Under the pieces are notes generated by a model. That model was not told the DNA's origin, made no database searches, and worked only from the letters and a program-made list of their open reading frames with translations. The translations under genes were made by a program, and so were the position numbers. From the NCBI RefSeq assembly GCF_039536245.1, contig NZ_BAAAYN010000048.1:97733-161732 (forward strand): a stretch of 64,000 nucleotides of DNA. Reading direction: 5' to 3'. The DNA is from Cryptosporangium minutisporangium (GTDB lineage Bacteria; Actinomycetota; Actinomycetes; Mycobacteriales; Cryptosporangiaceae). This document shows positions 26,241 to 35,325 of the stretch, piece after piece (positions within the stretch are counted from its first letter, which is position 1; the number at the start of each line of letters is the position of its first letter).

Positions 26241-27881
26241 TCAGGGGGTGGCTTCGCGGAGGAGGCGCGGCACCACTTTGCCTGTCGCGTTGCGGGGCAG
26301 CTCGTCCAGGAAGTACACGTCGCGCGGTACGGAGAACCGGGCGGCCCGGTTCTTCACCAAGTCACGTACCTCGTCCGCGTCCAGCGAGTACCCGTCGTTC
26401 AGGACGACGTACGCCGCGAGCCGCTGACCCCAGTCCGGGTCCGGAACCCCCACCACCGCAACCTCGCGAACCCCCTCGGCCTCGCTGAGGATGTTCTCGA
26501 CCTCGCGCGGGAACACGTTCTCTCCACCGGAAACGATCATGTCGTCGTCCCGGCCGTCCACGAAGAGGAGCCCGTCCGCGTCCAGGTGACCGACGTCGCC
26601 GGTGCTCATGAATCCGCGTCGGACCTCCTTGTTCGCCCCGTTCGTGTACCCCTCGAACAGCATCCCGTTCGCGACGAAGATCCGGCCCGGCGTCCCGGCC
26701 GGGAGGTCGTTGCCGCTCTCGTCCAGGATCGCCAACTGCGTTCCGAGCGGGGCCTGGCCGGCGGTCCGCGGCTCCCGGCGCATGTCGCTCGGCGTCGCGA
26801 TCGTCGCCCACGACACCTCGGTCGTCCCGTACAGGTTGTAGAGCACGTCGCCGAACGCGTCCATGAAGTGCAGCGCGAAGTCGCCGATCAACGCCGAGCC
26901 GCTGCTCGCGACCGCGCGCAGGGCGCTCAGGTCGTACTTGCTGCGGACGTCCGGCGGCAGCTCCAGCATCCGCTGCATCATGATCGGGACGACGAACACG
27001 CCGCCGGCGCGGTGTTGGGCGATGTCGGCGAGCAGGGCCTCCGGCTCGAACCGGCGGCGGAGAACCAGCGTCGCGCGTAACCCCATCCCGACCTGCAGGC
27101 CGGCGAACCCCCAGGTGTGGAACAGCGGGGCCGGGATCGCGATCGTGTCCCGAACCTTCAACGGGATCTTGGACAGGATCGAGCCGAGCGCGCCCAGACC
27201 GTGCGGCGGCGGTCGGCGGGCGCCCTTCGGAGCGCCGGTGGTGCCGGACGTAAGCACGATCGTCCGGCCGACCACCTCGGGCGGTGAGGCCTTTCCGCCC
27301 GGGTTCGCGGCGACCAGGTCCTCCAGCGTCGTCAGATCCTGACTCTCGCCGTCCGTCCACGCGAGCAACACCTGGACGCCCGGCGGCGGGGTGCCGATCA
27401 GCGGCAGGAACTCCTCGTCCGCGATGATCAGCTCGACCTTCTGTTCACGAAGGACGGTCTGGATCTGGGTCGCCGAGAGGCCGGTGTTCAGCAGCACGGT
27501 GTCGGCGCCGAGCGTCGCGGAGGCAACCAGCGCCTCGATCAGCCCGGCGTGGTTGCGGCAGAGCACCGAGACCCGGCTCTTGCCCTTCATCCCGAGCGCG
27601 GCCAGGCCCTGCGACATGCGGGTGGCTCGGTCGATCAGCTCGGTGAACGTGACCTGCCGACGCTCGTCGATCAGGGCGATCCGCTGCGGGTCCCGGGCGG
27701 CCGCGCTGGTGTAACCGCCGGCCAGGCTCAGCCCCCAGCTCTTCAGCGCGACGAGCTGCCGAGTGACCCGGTCCGGTCGGCCGGGCGCGATCACCCCCGC
27801 CCGGATCAGCGTCGTGGCCAGCTGGGACGTGTACGCCAATTTGCTGCCGGTCGGGCTGGCGAGGGTTTCCTGCGCTGCCAT
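26241..27881 (-). CDS. Fatty acyl-CoA synthetase/ligase (FadD type)
   Basis: This 546-aa ANL-superfamily enzyme has the AMP-binding P-loop TIVLTSGTTGAPKGARR, YNLYGTTEVSW (motif A5), TGDVGHLDADG and the C-terminal catalytic lysine in LPRNATGKVVPRLL. It activates a carboxylic acid, probably a fatty acid, to acyl-AMP then acyl-CoA. The ATG at 27881 is the family-like start. The SCP2-domain gene lies 56 nt upstream on the same strand. A CTC-SS-GAGTAACC box shared with that gene sits 29 nt before this start, suggesting its own regulated promoter. Confidence 0.9.
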   Translation of the reverse strand: MAAQETLASPTGSKLAYTSQLATTLIRAGVIAPGRPDRVTRQLVALKSWGLSLAGGYTSAAARDPQRIALIDERRQVTFTELIDRATRMSQGLAALGMKGKSRVSVLCRNHAGLIEALVASATLGADTVLLNTGLSATQIQTVLREQKVELIIADEEFLPLIGTPPPGVQVLLAWTDGESQDLTTLEDLVAANPGGKASPPEVVGRTIVLTSGTTGAPKGARRPPPHGLGALGSILSKIPLKVRDTIAIPAPLFHTWGFAGLQVGMGLRATLVLRRRFEPEALLADIAQHRAGGVFVVPIMMQRMLELPPDVRSKYDLSALRAVASSGSALIGDFALHFMDAFGDVLYNLYGTTEVSWATIATPSDMRREPRTAGQAPLGTQLAILDESGNDLPAGTPGRIFVANGMLFEGYTNGANKEVRRGFMSTGDVGHLDADGLLFVDGRDDDMIVSGGENVFPREVENILSEAEGVREVAVVGVPDPDWGQRLAAYVVLNDGYSLDADEVRDLVKNRAARFSVPRDVYFLDELPRNATGKVVPRLLREATP

Positions 27882-27910
27882 TCGGTGACACCTCGTTCCT
27901 CGGGAGCGGG

Positions 27911-27923
27911 GGTTACTCGGGAG
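27911..27923 (-). promoter_or_regulatory. Putative operator upstream of acyl-CoA ligase
   Basis: On the minus strand this reads CTCCCGAGTAACC, matching the box upstream of the SCP2 gene except for the central two bases. It lies 29 nt before the ligase start. Confidence 0.5.
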
Positions 27924-27937
27924 GTAGGGCCTTACGG

Positions 27938-28486
27938 CTACGACGTGGGGATGACGAAGATCTTGGCGAGCACGGCGGCGAGCCCCAGGTCGCCGCGGAC
28001 CTTCAGCTTGCCGGTCATGAACATCGTGGTGGGCTTCGCGTTGCCGGAGGTCAACAGCAGGAACTCCGGCCCGCCGAGCATGATCGTGGTGTCGGCGCCG
28101 TGCTGCACGACCGAGTTGGCCTCGCACCGATCGCCGTGGAGAACCAACTCGTACTCGTCGACGCCGCCGTCCGGCCGCCCGGAGACTTTCCAGTGGATGA
28201 CCTTCGGCGGGCGGGGCTCACCGGCCCGGTAGTGGTCGGCGAACCGATGGAAGATCTGGTCCAGGACCACCGACCGCACCGGGCTGCTCATCACCGCTTC
28301 GAGCTGGTCGCGGCGGGCGCGTCCGATCAGCCGGGCGAACGCCGCGGGGTCGACGGCCTCGAGGCCCTCGGTGCCACCCGGCTCTCCGGCCTGCTGCGAG
28401 GCCGCGGTCAGCAGCTCCTGGAATTCAGCGGTGCTGATCTTCTTGGGATCAATCTCGGCCAGTTGCCGAGGATCGAAGGACGACAC
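27938..28486 (-). CDS. SCP2 sterol-transfer domain protein
   Basis: This 182-aa protein has a C-terminal SCP2-like lipid-binding domain (about residues 70-180), with HWKVSGRPDGGVDEYELVLH and MFMTGKLKVRGDLGLA, where the GKLKVRGD segment is characteristic. Such domains bind hydrophobic ligands such as acyl-CoA or sterols. GTG 28486 is preceded by AGGGAG at good spacing and is preferred over the 26-residue longer frame. Its neighbour is an acyl-CoA ligase, consistent with lipid uptake or beta-oxidation. Confidence 0.85.
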   Translation of the reverse strand: MSSFDPRQLAEIDPKKISTAEFQELLTAASQQAGEPGGTEGLEAVDPAAFARLIGRARRDQLEAVMSSPVRSVVLDQIFHRFADHYRAGEPRPPKVIHWKVSGRPDGGVDEYELVLHGDRCEANSVVQHGADTTIMLGGPEFLLLTSGNAKPTTMFMTGKLKVRGDLGLAAVLAKIFVIPTS

Positions 28487-28522
28487 GGTGGTGCTCCCTC
28501 TGTTCGACTTAACGCGCCAGTA

Positions 28523-28535
28523 GGTTACTCCCGAG
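28523..28535 (-). promoter_or_regulatory. Putative operator upstream of SCP2 gene
   Basis: On the minus strand this reads CTCGGGAGTAACC, with further AT-rich half-site symmetry (AGTTAA). It lies 36 nt before the SCP2 start and matches the box at 27911. Confidence 0.5.
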
Positions 28536-28652
28536 TTAAACAAGCGGGCTACTGATTCCTTCAAACTCTGCCATCAATCGGTGGGAACGAACAGGTCGTC
28601 GGCGCTGGACGTGGCGCGAGCGCCCAGGCCGAGCCTGACTAGGCTGAGCGGC

Positions 28653-29345
28653 ATGACGCGCGCATCCCTGGACAAGCGACCGAGAGACGTAGCGGCGATG
28701 TTCGACCAGGTCGCGCGCCGGTACGACCTCACGAACACGGTGATCTCGTTCGGCCAGGACCGGCGCTGGCGTGCGCTCACCGCGGACGTGCTGGACCTGC
28801 GGCCGGGGGAGCGGTGCCTGGATCTCGCGGCCGGTACCGCGGTCTCCACCGCGGAGCTCGCGCACTCCGGCGCCGAGGTGATCGCCTGCGACTTCTCGCT
28901 CGGCATGCTGCGCGAGGGGCGGGACCGCGGCGTCCCGCTGGTGGCCGGCGACGCGATGCACCTACCGTTCCCGGACGCCGCGTTCGACGCGGTGACGATC
29001 TCGCTCGGGCTGCGGAACGTGGCCGACACCGCGGCCGGGCTCGCCGAGATGGCGCGGGTGACGAAGCCCGGCGGGCGGCTCGTCGTGCTGGAGTTCAGCC
29101 ACCCGACGTGGGCGCCGTTCCGGACCGTCTACACCGAGTACCTGATGCGGGCCCTACCGCAGGTCGCGCGGACGGTGAGCAGCGCACCGGACGCCTACGT
29201 CTACCTGGCCGAGTCGATCCGCGCCTGGCCGGACCAGGCCGAGCTCGCCGGTGTGATCGCTGCCCACGGCTGGCGCTCCGTCCGCTGGCGGAATCTCTCC
29301 GGCGGAATAGTCGCCCTCCACCACGCTTTGAGGGCGGCCCGCTGA
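28653..29345 (+). CDS. menG: Demethylmenaquinone methyltransferase MenG (UbiE family)
   Basis: This 230-aa SAM-dependent methyltransferase has the UbiE/MenG signatures [40 protein letters not shown] (SAM motif I), and [22 protein letters not shown] with VVLEFSHP. It performs the last step, methylation of demethylmenaquinone. ATG 28653 matches the family start. The stop codon is inside the outer stem of the 105-nt hairpin element described separately. Confidence 0.95.
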   Translation: MTRASLDKRPRDVAAMFDQVARRYDLTNTVISFGQDRRWRALTADVLDLRPGERCLDLAAGTAVSTAELAHSGAEVIACDFSLGMLREGRDRGVPLVAGDAMHLPFPDAAFDAVTISLGLRNVADTAAGLAEMARVTKPGGRLVVLEFSHPTWAPFRTVYTEYLMRALPQVARTVSSAPDAYVYLAESIRAWPDQAELAGVIAAHGWRSVRWRNLSGGIVALHHALRAAR

Positions 29346-29445
29346 GAGCGACGGATGACAGGCGAGCACGACGACTTGAGACGCAAGGCAAATGTCGCGG
29401 CGTCGTCGTGCTCGACTGTCCCCGATGCTCTCAGCGGGCTCCACG
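29336..29445 (+). repeat. Long-hairpin 3' element, copy A (after menG)
   Basis: Outer stem GCCCGCTGAGAGC (29337-29349) pairs with 29427-29439. Inner stem CGAGCACGACGAC (29363-29375) pairs with 29402-29414. GACAG pairs with CTGTC between them. G29362 faces A29415 in an otherwise paired region. It overlaps the menG stop codon. Copies B (59213-59315) and C (56141-56250, minus strand) share the frame. Confidence 0.85.
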
Positions 29446-29472
29446 TTCAAGCAAACGGCGCTCGGCGCCTTT

Positions 29473-30078
29473 CTAGCGAACGGTCAAGCACGCCACCCGA
29501 GTGCCGGCCATGCCCGCCTTGCCGGGGGCGGTCTGCGTCTTCTCGGCGTGGACGACCAGCGACTGGGGCCTCGCGCTGAACCGCCACGGTTGCGTGCTCT
29601 TGCTCGTGCCGACGCCCTGCGAGTCGGTGGTGACGTCGAGCCACACCTCGTTCTGCGGGTTGGCGTAGGTCGGGTTCACCGAGGGCGGGGACGCGGCCGC
29701 TGCCGGGTCGGGGCGGTGCTGGTAGTGCGGGCCGGCCGCAGCACCGGTGCGGCCGCACGGCTTCGTGTGCAGGTGCGCGCCGTAGGTGCGGTTCGGGTTC
29801 AGGCCCCGGACGTTGAGCGTCACGGTCGTCGCGTCGGCGATCTCGGCGACGGTCAACTGGGCGAAGGCGCCGGACGGAACGAGCGTCGGGTCGTAGGTGA
29901 CCGCGACGCTGTTCGGCGAGTAGTCGCTGAACGTCCCCTCGGCGACCGTCGGCTGGGCCGCTTCCACCGCAGCGGATGCCGACTCCTCCTGCGACCTGGT
30001 TTCCTCCCGGGACGCCCCACCGCACCCGGCGGTGAGCAGCGAAGTGGCCACGAGGACGAGTGCTGCCGAACGGCGCAT
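29473..30078 (-). CDS. Cu/Zn superoxide dismutase-like lipoprotein
   Basis: This 201-aa protein has a lipoprotein signal (SAALVLVATSLLTAGCGG, lipobox Cys about residue 19). The Cu/Zn-SOD beta-barrel follows, with metal-ligand motifs GAHLHTKPCG, GPHYQHRPD and SLVVHAEKT and a C-terminal RVACLTVR Cys that can pair with the Cys of KPCG. It probably detoxifies extracytoplasmic superoxide, though loss of some barrel residues means activity needs proof. ATG 30078 is chosen because AGGAGA lies 5 nt upstream; GTG 30081 would be too close to it. Confidence 0.85.
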   Translation of the reverse strand: MRRSAALVLVATSLLTAGCGGASREETRSQEESASAAVEAAQPTVAEGTFSDYSPNSVAVTYDPTLVPSGAFAQLTVAEIADATTVTLNVRGLNPNRTYGAHLHTKPCGRTGAAAGPHYQHRPDPAAAASPPSVNPTYANPQNEVWLDVTTDSQGVGTSKSTQPWRFSARPQSLVVHAEKTQTAPGKAGMAGTRVACLTVR

Positions 30079-30440
30079 CACGGTCTCCTAGGGACGGCGG
30101 GGATCGCTGGGGGACGAGCAATCAGCGTAAGTGTGGATATGTGGCGGTTTGGCTCCTCGGCGACGCTACTCCTCGCGTCGATTTTTTGTGACCCCCCGCA
30201 CAAGCGATTCGTGGCCGGAAGGCGCGGGCAAAACGCCGTAAAGCCTGGTGTTCGCTCGGGGTGCGATGGGGCTGGTCGGGCTCGCGTCGACCACCGTTCA
30301 CCGGGGTTAGGCGAGCCTTAGTACCCAGGCATGTGATGCGCGGCATAGACTGCCTCTGCTGAGTTCGTGAACATTTTCACAAGCGCACGTAAGCCCTGCC
30401 CGATGGCCCCCTCTATCAGCAACACAGTCGAGAGGCAGCC
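30079..30440. other. 362-nt gene-free divergent spacer
   Basis: It lies between the SOD-like gene (-) and the menaquinone reductase gene (+). Visible elements: a T6 tract near 30180, TTAGGCGAGCCTTA at 30307-30320 that resembles half of an IdeR/DmdR iron box, and the palindrome GTGAA-CATT-TTCAC at 30367-30380 located 60 nt before the reductase start, a possible operator. No coding sequence is seen. Confidence 0.4.
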
Positions 30441-31835
30441 GTGACCACCGAGCCCGCTCCCCGCGGTGCCGAGCCCCCCGTGGTCGACACCGCCGCCGAT
30501 AGCCTTTCCGTGAGCCCGACCGGCACCGCCGGCAGGCTGGAAAGAGCTGCCTCCGTCGGCCCGGTCGAAACCCGGGCCGACGCGGACGTGATCGTGGTCG
30601 GCGCTGGGCCTGCGGGCTCGGCCGCCGCTTACCACCTGGCCCGGTCCGGGCTCGACGTCCTGCTGCTCGAGAAGACCGAGTTCCCCAGGGAGAAGGTCTG
30701 CGGCGACGGACTGACCCCGCGCGCGGTCCGTTCGCTGATCTCGATGGGCATCGACACGTCGGTCGAGAACGGCTGGCTGCACAACAAGGGGCTGCGAGTC
30801 ATCGGCGGCGGCGTCCGGATGGAGCTGCCCTGGCCCGACCTGGCGGCCTACCCGAACTACGGCCTCACCCGGACCCGGATGGACTTCGACGACATGCTGT
30901 CGAAGGCTGCCGTGAAGGCCGGCGCCCAGCTGCGTACCTCGACGACCGTCACCGGCCCGGTGCTCTCCACCGCCGGGCGGGTCGTCGGGGTGGAGGCCGA
31001 GGTCGGGCCGGAGAAGACGTCGGCCACCTACCGTGCGCCGCTGGTGATCGCCGCCGACGGTGTCTCCGGCCGATTCGCGCTCGCGCTGGGGCTGGCCCGC
31101 AACGAGGCCCGGCCGATGGGTGTCGCGGTGCGTCGGTACTACGAGAGCCCGCGCCACGACGACGACTACCTGGAGTCGTGGCTGGAACTCTGGGACAAGG
31201 TCGACGGCAAGGATCGGCTGCTGCCCGGCTACGGCTGGATCTTCGGCCTCGGTGACGGCCGGTCGAACGTCGGTCTGGGCATCCTCAACAGCTCCGCGGC
31301 GTTCAAGGACGTCAACTACCGGCAGCTGCTCAAGACCTGGATGGCGAGCACTCCAGAGGAGTGGGGCTATCGCGAGGAGAACGCCGACGGCCCGATCCGG
31401 GGCGCGGCGTTGCCGATGGGCTTCAACCGCAAGCCGCACTACACCCGCGGGCTCATGCTGGTCGGCGACGCCGGCGGCATGGTGAACCCGTTCAACGGTG
31501 AGGGCATCGCCTACGCGATGGAGTCCGGCGAGATCGCCGCCGAGGTCGCCGTCCAGGCCCTCGCGCGCGCCGCCGGGCCGAGCCGGGAGCGTGCACTCCG
31601 CGCCTACCCGACTCTGCTCACCGAGCGGTACGGCGGGTACTACCGCCTCGGTGGCGTGTTCGTGAAGCTGATCAGCAACCCGGACGTCATGAAGGTCGCC
31701 ACCCGCCACGGGCTGCCGCATCCGCTTCTCATGCGCTTCGTTCTCAAATTGCTCGCGAATCTCACCGACCCTCGCGGTGGGGACGCCATGGACCGGGTCA
31801 TCAACGGCCTGTCCAAGCTGGCGCCCGCGGTGTGA
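30441..31835 (+). CDS. Geranylgeranyl/menaquinone reductase (MenJ-like FAD enzyme)
   Basis: This 464-aa FAD-dependent reductase has a disordered N-terminal ~50 residues, then the dinucleotide motif DVIVVGAGPAGSAAAYHLAR, EKVCGDGLTPRAV and MLVGDAGGMVNPFNGEGIAY. It belongs to the geranylgeranyl reductase family; the mycobacterial relative MenJ saturates one isoprene unit of menaquinone. Its location just before nuo, with polyprenyl synthase at the far end of nuo, supports a menaquinone role. GTG 30441 has GAGAGG upstream. Confidence 0.87.
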   Translation: MTTEPAPRGAEPPVVDTAADSLSVSPTGTAGRLERAASVGPVETRADADVIVVGAGPAGSAAAYHLARSGLDVLLLEKTEFPREKVCGDGLTPRAVRSLISMGIDTSVENGWLHNKGLRVIGGGVRMELPWPDLAAYPNYGLTRTRMDFDDMLSKAAVKAGAQLRTSTTVTGPVLSTAGRVVGVEAEVGPEKTSATYRAPLVIAADGVSGRFALALGLARNEARPMGVAVRRYYESPRHDDDYLESWLELWDKVDGKDRLLPGYGWIFGLGDGRSNVGLGILNSSAAFKDVNYRQLLKTWMASTPEEWGYREENADGPIRGAALPMGFNRKPHYTRGLMLVGDAGGMVNPFNGEGIAYAMESGEIAAEVAVQALARAAGPSRERALRAYPTLLTERYGGYYRLGGVFVKLISNPDVMKVATRHGLPHPLLMRFVLKLLANLTDPRGGDAMDRVINGLSKLAPAV

Positions 31836-32072
31836 TTGAGTACGTCCGAATGGCACCAGGCAGAACTCCCCGTTAACCAAAGCGACCCTCACTAAGGAAC
31901 TGCATCCCGCGTCAACTGCAGCCAGGGAAACAGGCCATCGTCGGTCTGGGCCCTGGCGTCCCCGGATCACTCGTCCGGTGTGGAAGATTCGGGTCGTAGC
32001 CCACAGATAGACGCAGGACCAATAGCTCAACGGCACCTCCTCGCTGAACACTGACGTCCGGGAAGGGAACCG

Positions 32073-32450
32073 ATGGACACCGGTGGTTCACTCGCGCTCT
32101 ATGCGCCGATCGTCGGCCTCTTCGTGCTCGCCGCTCTCTTTGCGGTGTTCAGTGTCGGTGCGGCGGCGGTCGTCGGGCCCAAGCGCTACAACAAAGCCAA
32201 ACTCGACGCCTACGAATGCGGCATCGAGCCGTCACCCCAGGCAACCGGCGGTGGCCGATTCCCGATCAAGTTCTATTTGACCGCGATGCTGTTCATCATC
32301 TTCGACATCGAGATCATCTTCCTTTACCCGTGGGCGGTCGCCAACGAGGCGCTCGGCCTGTTCGGGCTGGTGGAGATGGTGCTGTTCATCGCCACCGTGT
32401 TCATCGCCTACGCGTACGTCTGGCGTCGCGGCGGCCTGGACTGGGACTGA
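32073..32450 (+). CDS. nuoA: NADH-quinone oxidoreductase subunit A
   Basis: This 125-aa protein has three transmembrane helices and the conserved loop YECGIEPS with KFYLTAMLFIIFDIEIIFLYPWA. NuoA lies at the quinone-site end of the membrane arm. It is first of a 14-gene operon in the canonical A-to-N order. A 237-nt upstream spacer probably holds the operon promoter. Confidence 0.95.
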   Translation: MDTGGSLALYAPIVGLFVLAALFAVFSVGAAAVVGPKRYNKAKLDAYECGIEPSPQATGGGRFPIKFYLTAMLFIIFDIEIIFLYPWAVANEALGLFGLVEMVLFIATVFIAYAYVWRRGGLDWD

Positions 32451-32558
32451 GTCCCGCCAAGACTCGTCCGCTCGTATCGATCCACCGACTGAACTGACCG
32501 TCTGAATAACCGGTTGAGACCGGATACCCGGTCGACCGGACTGAGAGGGGTCCGCGCC

Positions 32559-33221
32559 ATGGGGCTGGAGGAGAAACTCCCCGGCGGGGTGCTGGTGACC
32601 ACCGTCGAGAAGATCGTCAACTGGAGCCGTAAGTCGTCGATGTGGCCGGCCACCTTCGGGTTGGCCTGCTGTGCCATCGAGATGATGACGACCGGAGCCG
32701 CCCGGTACGACTTCGCCCGCTTCGGAATGGAGCGGTTCAGCGCTACTCCCCGGCAGGCGGATCTGATGATCGTCGCCGGTCGGGTGAGCCAGAAGATGGC
32801 GCCGGTGCTGCGGCAGATCTACGACCAGATGCCGGAGCCGAAATGGGTGCTCTCGATGGGCGTCTGCGCCAGCTCGGGTGGAATGTTCAACAACTACGCG
32901 ATCGTCCAGGGCGTCGATCACGTGGTGCCGGTTGACATGTATCTGCCGGGTTGTCCGCCACGGCCGGAAATGCTGCTGGACGCCGTCCTCAAACTGCACG
33001 AAAAGGTCATGCACGAGCCGCTCGGGCCGAAGCGCCGCGCCGAGCTCGCGGAGGCGCGGGCGAACGGAACCGCGGAGCGGTACGGCACCATGCCGTCCTC
33101 GTTCCGGCACGACAAGACGCTCCGCCGGGAGTGGGAGAAGGCCGCAGCCGAAGGGCGCGCCGAGCAGTTCCGGATCGAAGAGGCCGCACGGCAGATCGAG
33201 GCAGGGGTGGCCCGCAAGTGA
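32559..33221 (+). CDS. nuoB: NADH-quinone oxidoreductase subunit B
   Basis: This 220-aa subunit has the N2 cluster ligands: the tandem Cys pair in [10 protein letters not shown], Cys in [12 protein letters not shown] and Cys in [11 protein letters not shown]2 passes electrons to quinone. The protein has a charged C-terminal extension of about 40 residues. ATG 32559 is preceded by GAGAGGGG. Its stop overlaps the nuoC GTG. Confidence 0.96.
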   Translation: MGLEEKLPGGVLVTTVEKIVNWSRKSSMWPATFGLACCAIEMMTTGAARYDFARFGMERFSATPRQADLMIVAGRVSQKMAPVLRQIYDQMPEPKWVLSMGVCASSGGMFNNYAIVQGVDHVVPVDMYLPGCPPRPEMLLDAVLKLHEKVMHEPLGPKRRAELAEARANGTAERYGTMPSSFRHDKTLRREWEKAAAEGRAEQFRIEEAARQIEAGVARK

Positions 33222-33940
33222 GCACCAACGGCGCCGGCGAGCCCGGCACGGGCGAGGGCAGCGAGCAGGGCACCCGCAAGGGGATGTTCGGCGTCTCCGG
33301 CTCGGGTGACACGTCCGGGTTCGGCGGGCTGGTCCGGCCGGTCGGCGACCCGCACGGAGCCCAGCGCCCCTACGGCGGCTACTTCGACGAGGTCGCCGAC
33401 CTCCTCGCCGAGGAGCTGGCCAAGCGGGACGTCGGATTCGAGAGCGCGGTCACCCGCGTCGTCGTCGACCGCGGCGAGCTGACGCTCTACGTCCGTCCCG
33501 AGCGCATCGTCGAGGTCTGCCAGCTACTGCGCGACAGCGATGGCCTGCGCTTCGAGCTGTGCAGCTCGGTCTCCGGCGTCGACTACCTGGACGCCCCGCT
33601 GAGCACCGACCCGACCGAGCAGTCCGAGCGGCTGCACGTCGTCTACCACCTGACCAGCATGACCTACCGGCGGCGGATCCGGCTGGAAGTGGGCGTCACC
33701 GTCGAGAACCCGCACGTCCCGTCGGTCACCTCGGTCTACCCGACCGCGGACTGGCAGGAGCGCGAGGTCTGGGACATGTTCGGCGTCGTCTTCGACGGCC
33801 ACCCGGCGCTCACCCGAATCCTGATGCCCGACGACTGGGACGGCCACCCGCAGCGCAAGGACTACCCGCTCGGCGGTGTCCCGGTCGAGTACAAGGGCGC
33901 GGAGATCCCGCCGCCCGACACCCGCCGGGCTTACCGATGA
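33218..33940 (+). CDS. nuoC: NADH-quinone oxidoreductase subunit C
   Basis: This 240-aa subunit has the 30-kDa signature [27 protein letters not shown] and C-terminal RKDYPLGG. The first ~35 residues (Gly/Ser/Thr-rich) are an extra disordered N-terminus. GTG 33218 overlaps the nuoB stop. Coupling to nuoD goes through an 11-codon minicistron. Confidence 0.95.
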   Translation: MSTNGAGEPGTGEGSEQGTRKGMFGVSGSGDTSGFGGLVRPVGDPHGAQRPYGGYFDEVADLLAEELAKRDVGFESAVTRVVVDRGELTLYVRPERIVEVCQLLRDSDGLRFELCSSVSGVDYLDAPLSTDPTEQSERLHVVYHLTSMTYRRRIRLEVGVTVENPHVPSVTSVYPTADWQEREVWDMFGVVFDGHPALTRILMPDDWDGHPQRKDYPLGGVPVEYKGAEIPPPDTRRAYR

Positions 33941-33972
33941 CCGGCGCACTCGGCCAGGAGGTGGCCAAATGA
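33937..33972 (+). CDS. 11-codon coupling minicistron between nuoC and nuoD
   Basis: The frame [11 protein letters not shown] starts at ATG 33937, overlapping the nuoC stop as ATGA, and ends at TGA 33970-33972, overlapping the nuoD ATG as ATGA. It contains the nuoD ribosome binding site AGGAGG. A role in relaying ribosomes from nuoC to nuoD is inferred from the two overlaps; no protein function is expected. Confidence 0.5.
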   Translation: MTGALGQEVAK

Positions 33973-35291
33973 CCCAGACCACGGACCCGTACGCCGACTC
34001 CCGGGAGACGACCGAGGGCCGCGTCTACACCGTCACCGGCGGTGATTGGGACTCGATCCACGCCGAAGATCCGCTGGCCAGCGAGCGCATCGTCGTCAAC
34101 ATGGGCCCGCAGCACCCGTCGACGCACGGGGTGCTGCGTCTCGTCCTCGAGCTCGAGGGCGAGACGATCACCGAGGCCCGCACGGTCATCGGGTACCTGC
34201 ACACCGGCATCGAGAAGAACACCGAGTACCGGACCTGGACGCAGGGCACCACGTTCGTCACCCGGATGGACTACCTGTCGCCGCTGTTCAACGAGACCGG
34301 CTACTGCCTCGCGGTGGAGAAGCTGCTCGGCGCCGAGGTGCCGGAGCGGGCCACCACGATTCGCGTCCTGCTGATGGAGCTCAACCGGATCAGCTCGCAC
34401 TTGGTCTGGCTCGCCACCACCGGGATGGAGCTCGGCTCCACCACGATGATGATCTACGGCTTCCGCGAGCGGGAGCACGTGCTCGACCTGTTCGAACTCA
34501 TCACCGGGCTCCGGATGAACCACGCCTTCATCCGGCCGGGCGGGCTGGCGCAGGACCTGCCGGTCGACGCGGTCGACAAGATCCGCGAATTCATCCCGTA
34601 CATGCGGGACAAGATCGAGGATTACGAGAAGCTGCTGACCGGCCAGCCGGTCTGGAAGGCACGCACCAAGGACGTCGGCTTCCTCGACGTCACCGGCTGC
34701 CTGGCGCTCGGGGTCACCGGCCCGGTGCTGCGGTCGGCCGGTCTGCCGTGGGACCTGCGCAAGACGATGCCGTACTGCGGTTACGAGAACTACGACTTCG
34801 ACGTGGTCACCGAGACCACCGGCGACGTCTTCGGCCGGTACCTGGTGCGGGTCAACGAGATGCGGCAGTCGCTGCGGATCATCGAGCAGGCGCTCGACCG
34901 GCTGGCGCCGGGGCCGGTGATGGTGACCGACAAGAAGATCGCCTGGCCGGCGCAGCTCGCGCTCGGCAAGGACGGCATGGGTAACTCGCTGGAGCACGTC
35001 CGGCAGATCATGGGCCAGTCGATGGAGGCCCTGATCCACCACTTCAAGCTGGTGACCGAGGGCTTCCGGGTGCCGCCGGGCCAGGTCTACGTCGGGATCG
35101 AGTCGCCCCGCGGTGAGCTGGGCTACCACGTCGTGAGCGATGGCGGCACCAGGCCCTATCGCGTCCACGTGCGGGACCCCAGCTTCGTGAACCTGCAGGC
35201 GTTCCCTGCGATGGTCGAGGGTGCGCCGATCGCGGACGCGATCGCGTCCGGCGCCTCCCTCGACCCGGTAATGGGGGGCGTTGACCGGTGA
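33969..35291 (+). CDS. nuoD: NADH-quinone oxidoreductase subunit D
   Basis: This 440-aa 49-kDa subunit has [22 protein letters not shown] near the N-terminus, [10 protein letters not shown], and [16 protein letters not shown] near the C-terminus. It forms the quinone-binding cavity with NuoB. ATG 33969 has AGGAGG 7 nt upstream. Confidence 0.96.
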   Translation: MTQTTDPYADSRETTEGRVYTVTGGDWDSIHAEDPLASERIVVNMGPQHPSTHGVLRLVLELEGETITEARTVIGYLHTGIEKNTEYRTWTQGTTFVTRMDYLSPLFNETGYCLAVEKLLGAEVPERATTIRVLLMELNRISSHLVWLATTGMELGSTTMMIYGFREREHVLDLFELITGLRMNHAFIRPGGLAQDLPVDAVDKIREFIPYMRDKIEDYEKLLTGQPVWKARTKDVGFLDVTGCLALGVTGPVLRSAGLPWDLRKTMPYCGYENYDFDVVTETTGDVFGRYLVRVNEMRQSLRIIEQALDRLAPGPVMVTDKKIAWPAQLALGKDGMGNSLEHVRQIMGQSMEALIHHFKLVTEGFRVPPGQVYVGIESPRGELGYHVVSDGGTRPYRVHVRDPSFVNLQAFPAMVEGAPIADAIASGASLDPVMGGVDR

Positions 35292-35325
35292 CGGCGGGAA
35301 CTTTCGATCTGAGCGAGGCCGCAGC

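Noticed and set aside
30307..30322. IdeR/DmdR iron box
   Set aside because: Only the left half matches TTAGG-AGSCT; the right half is lost, giving about 12 of 19 positions, too weak to call.
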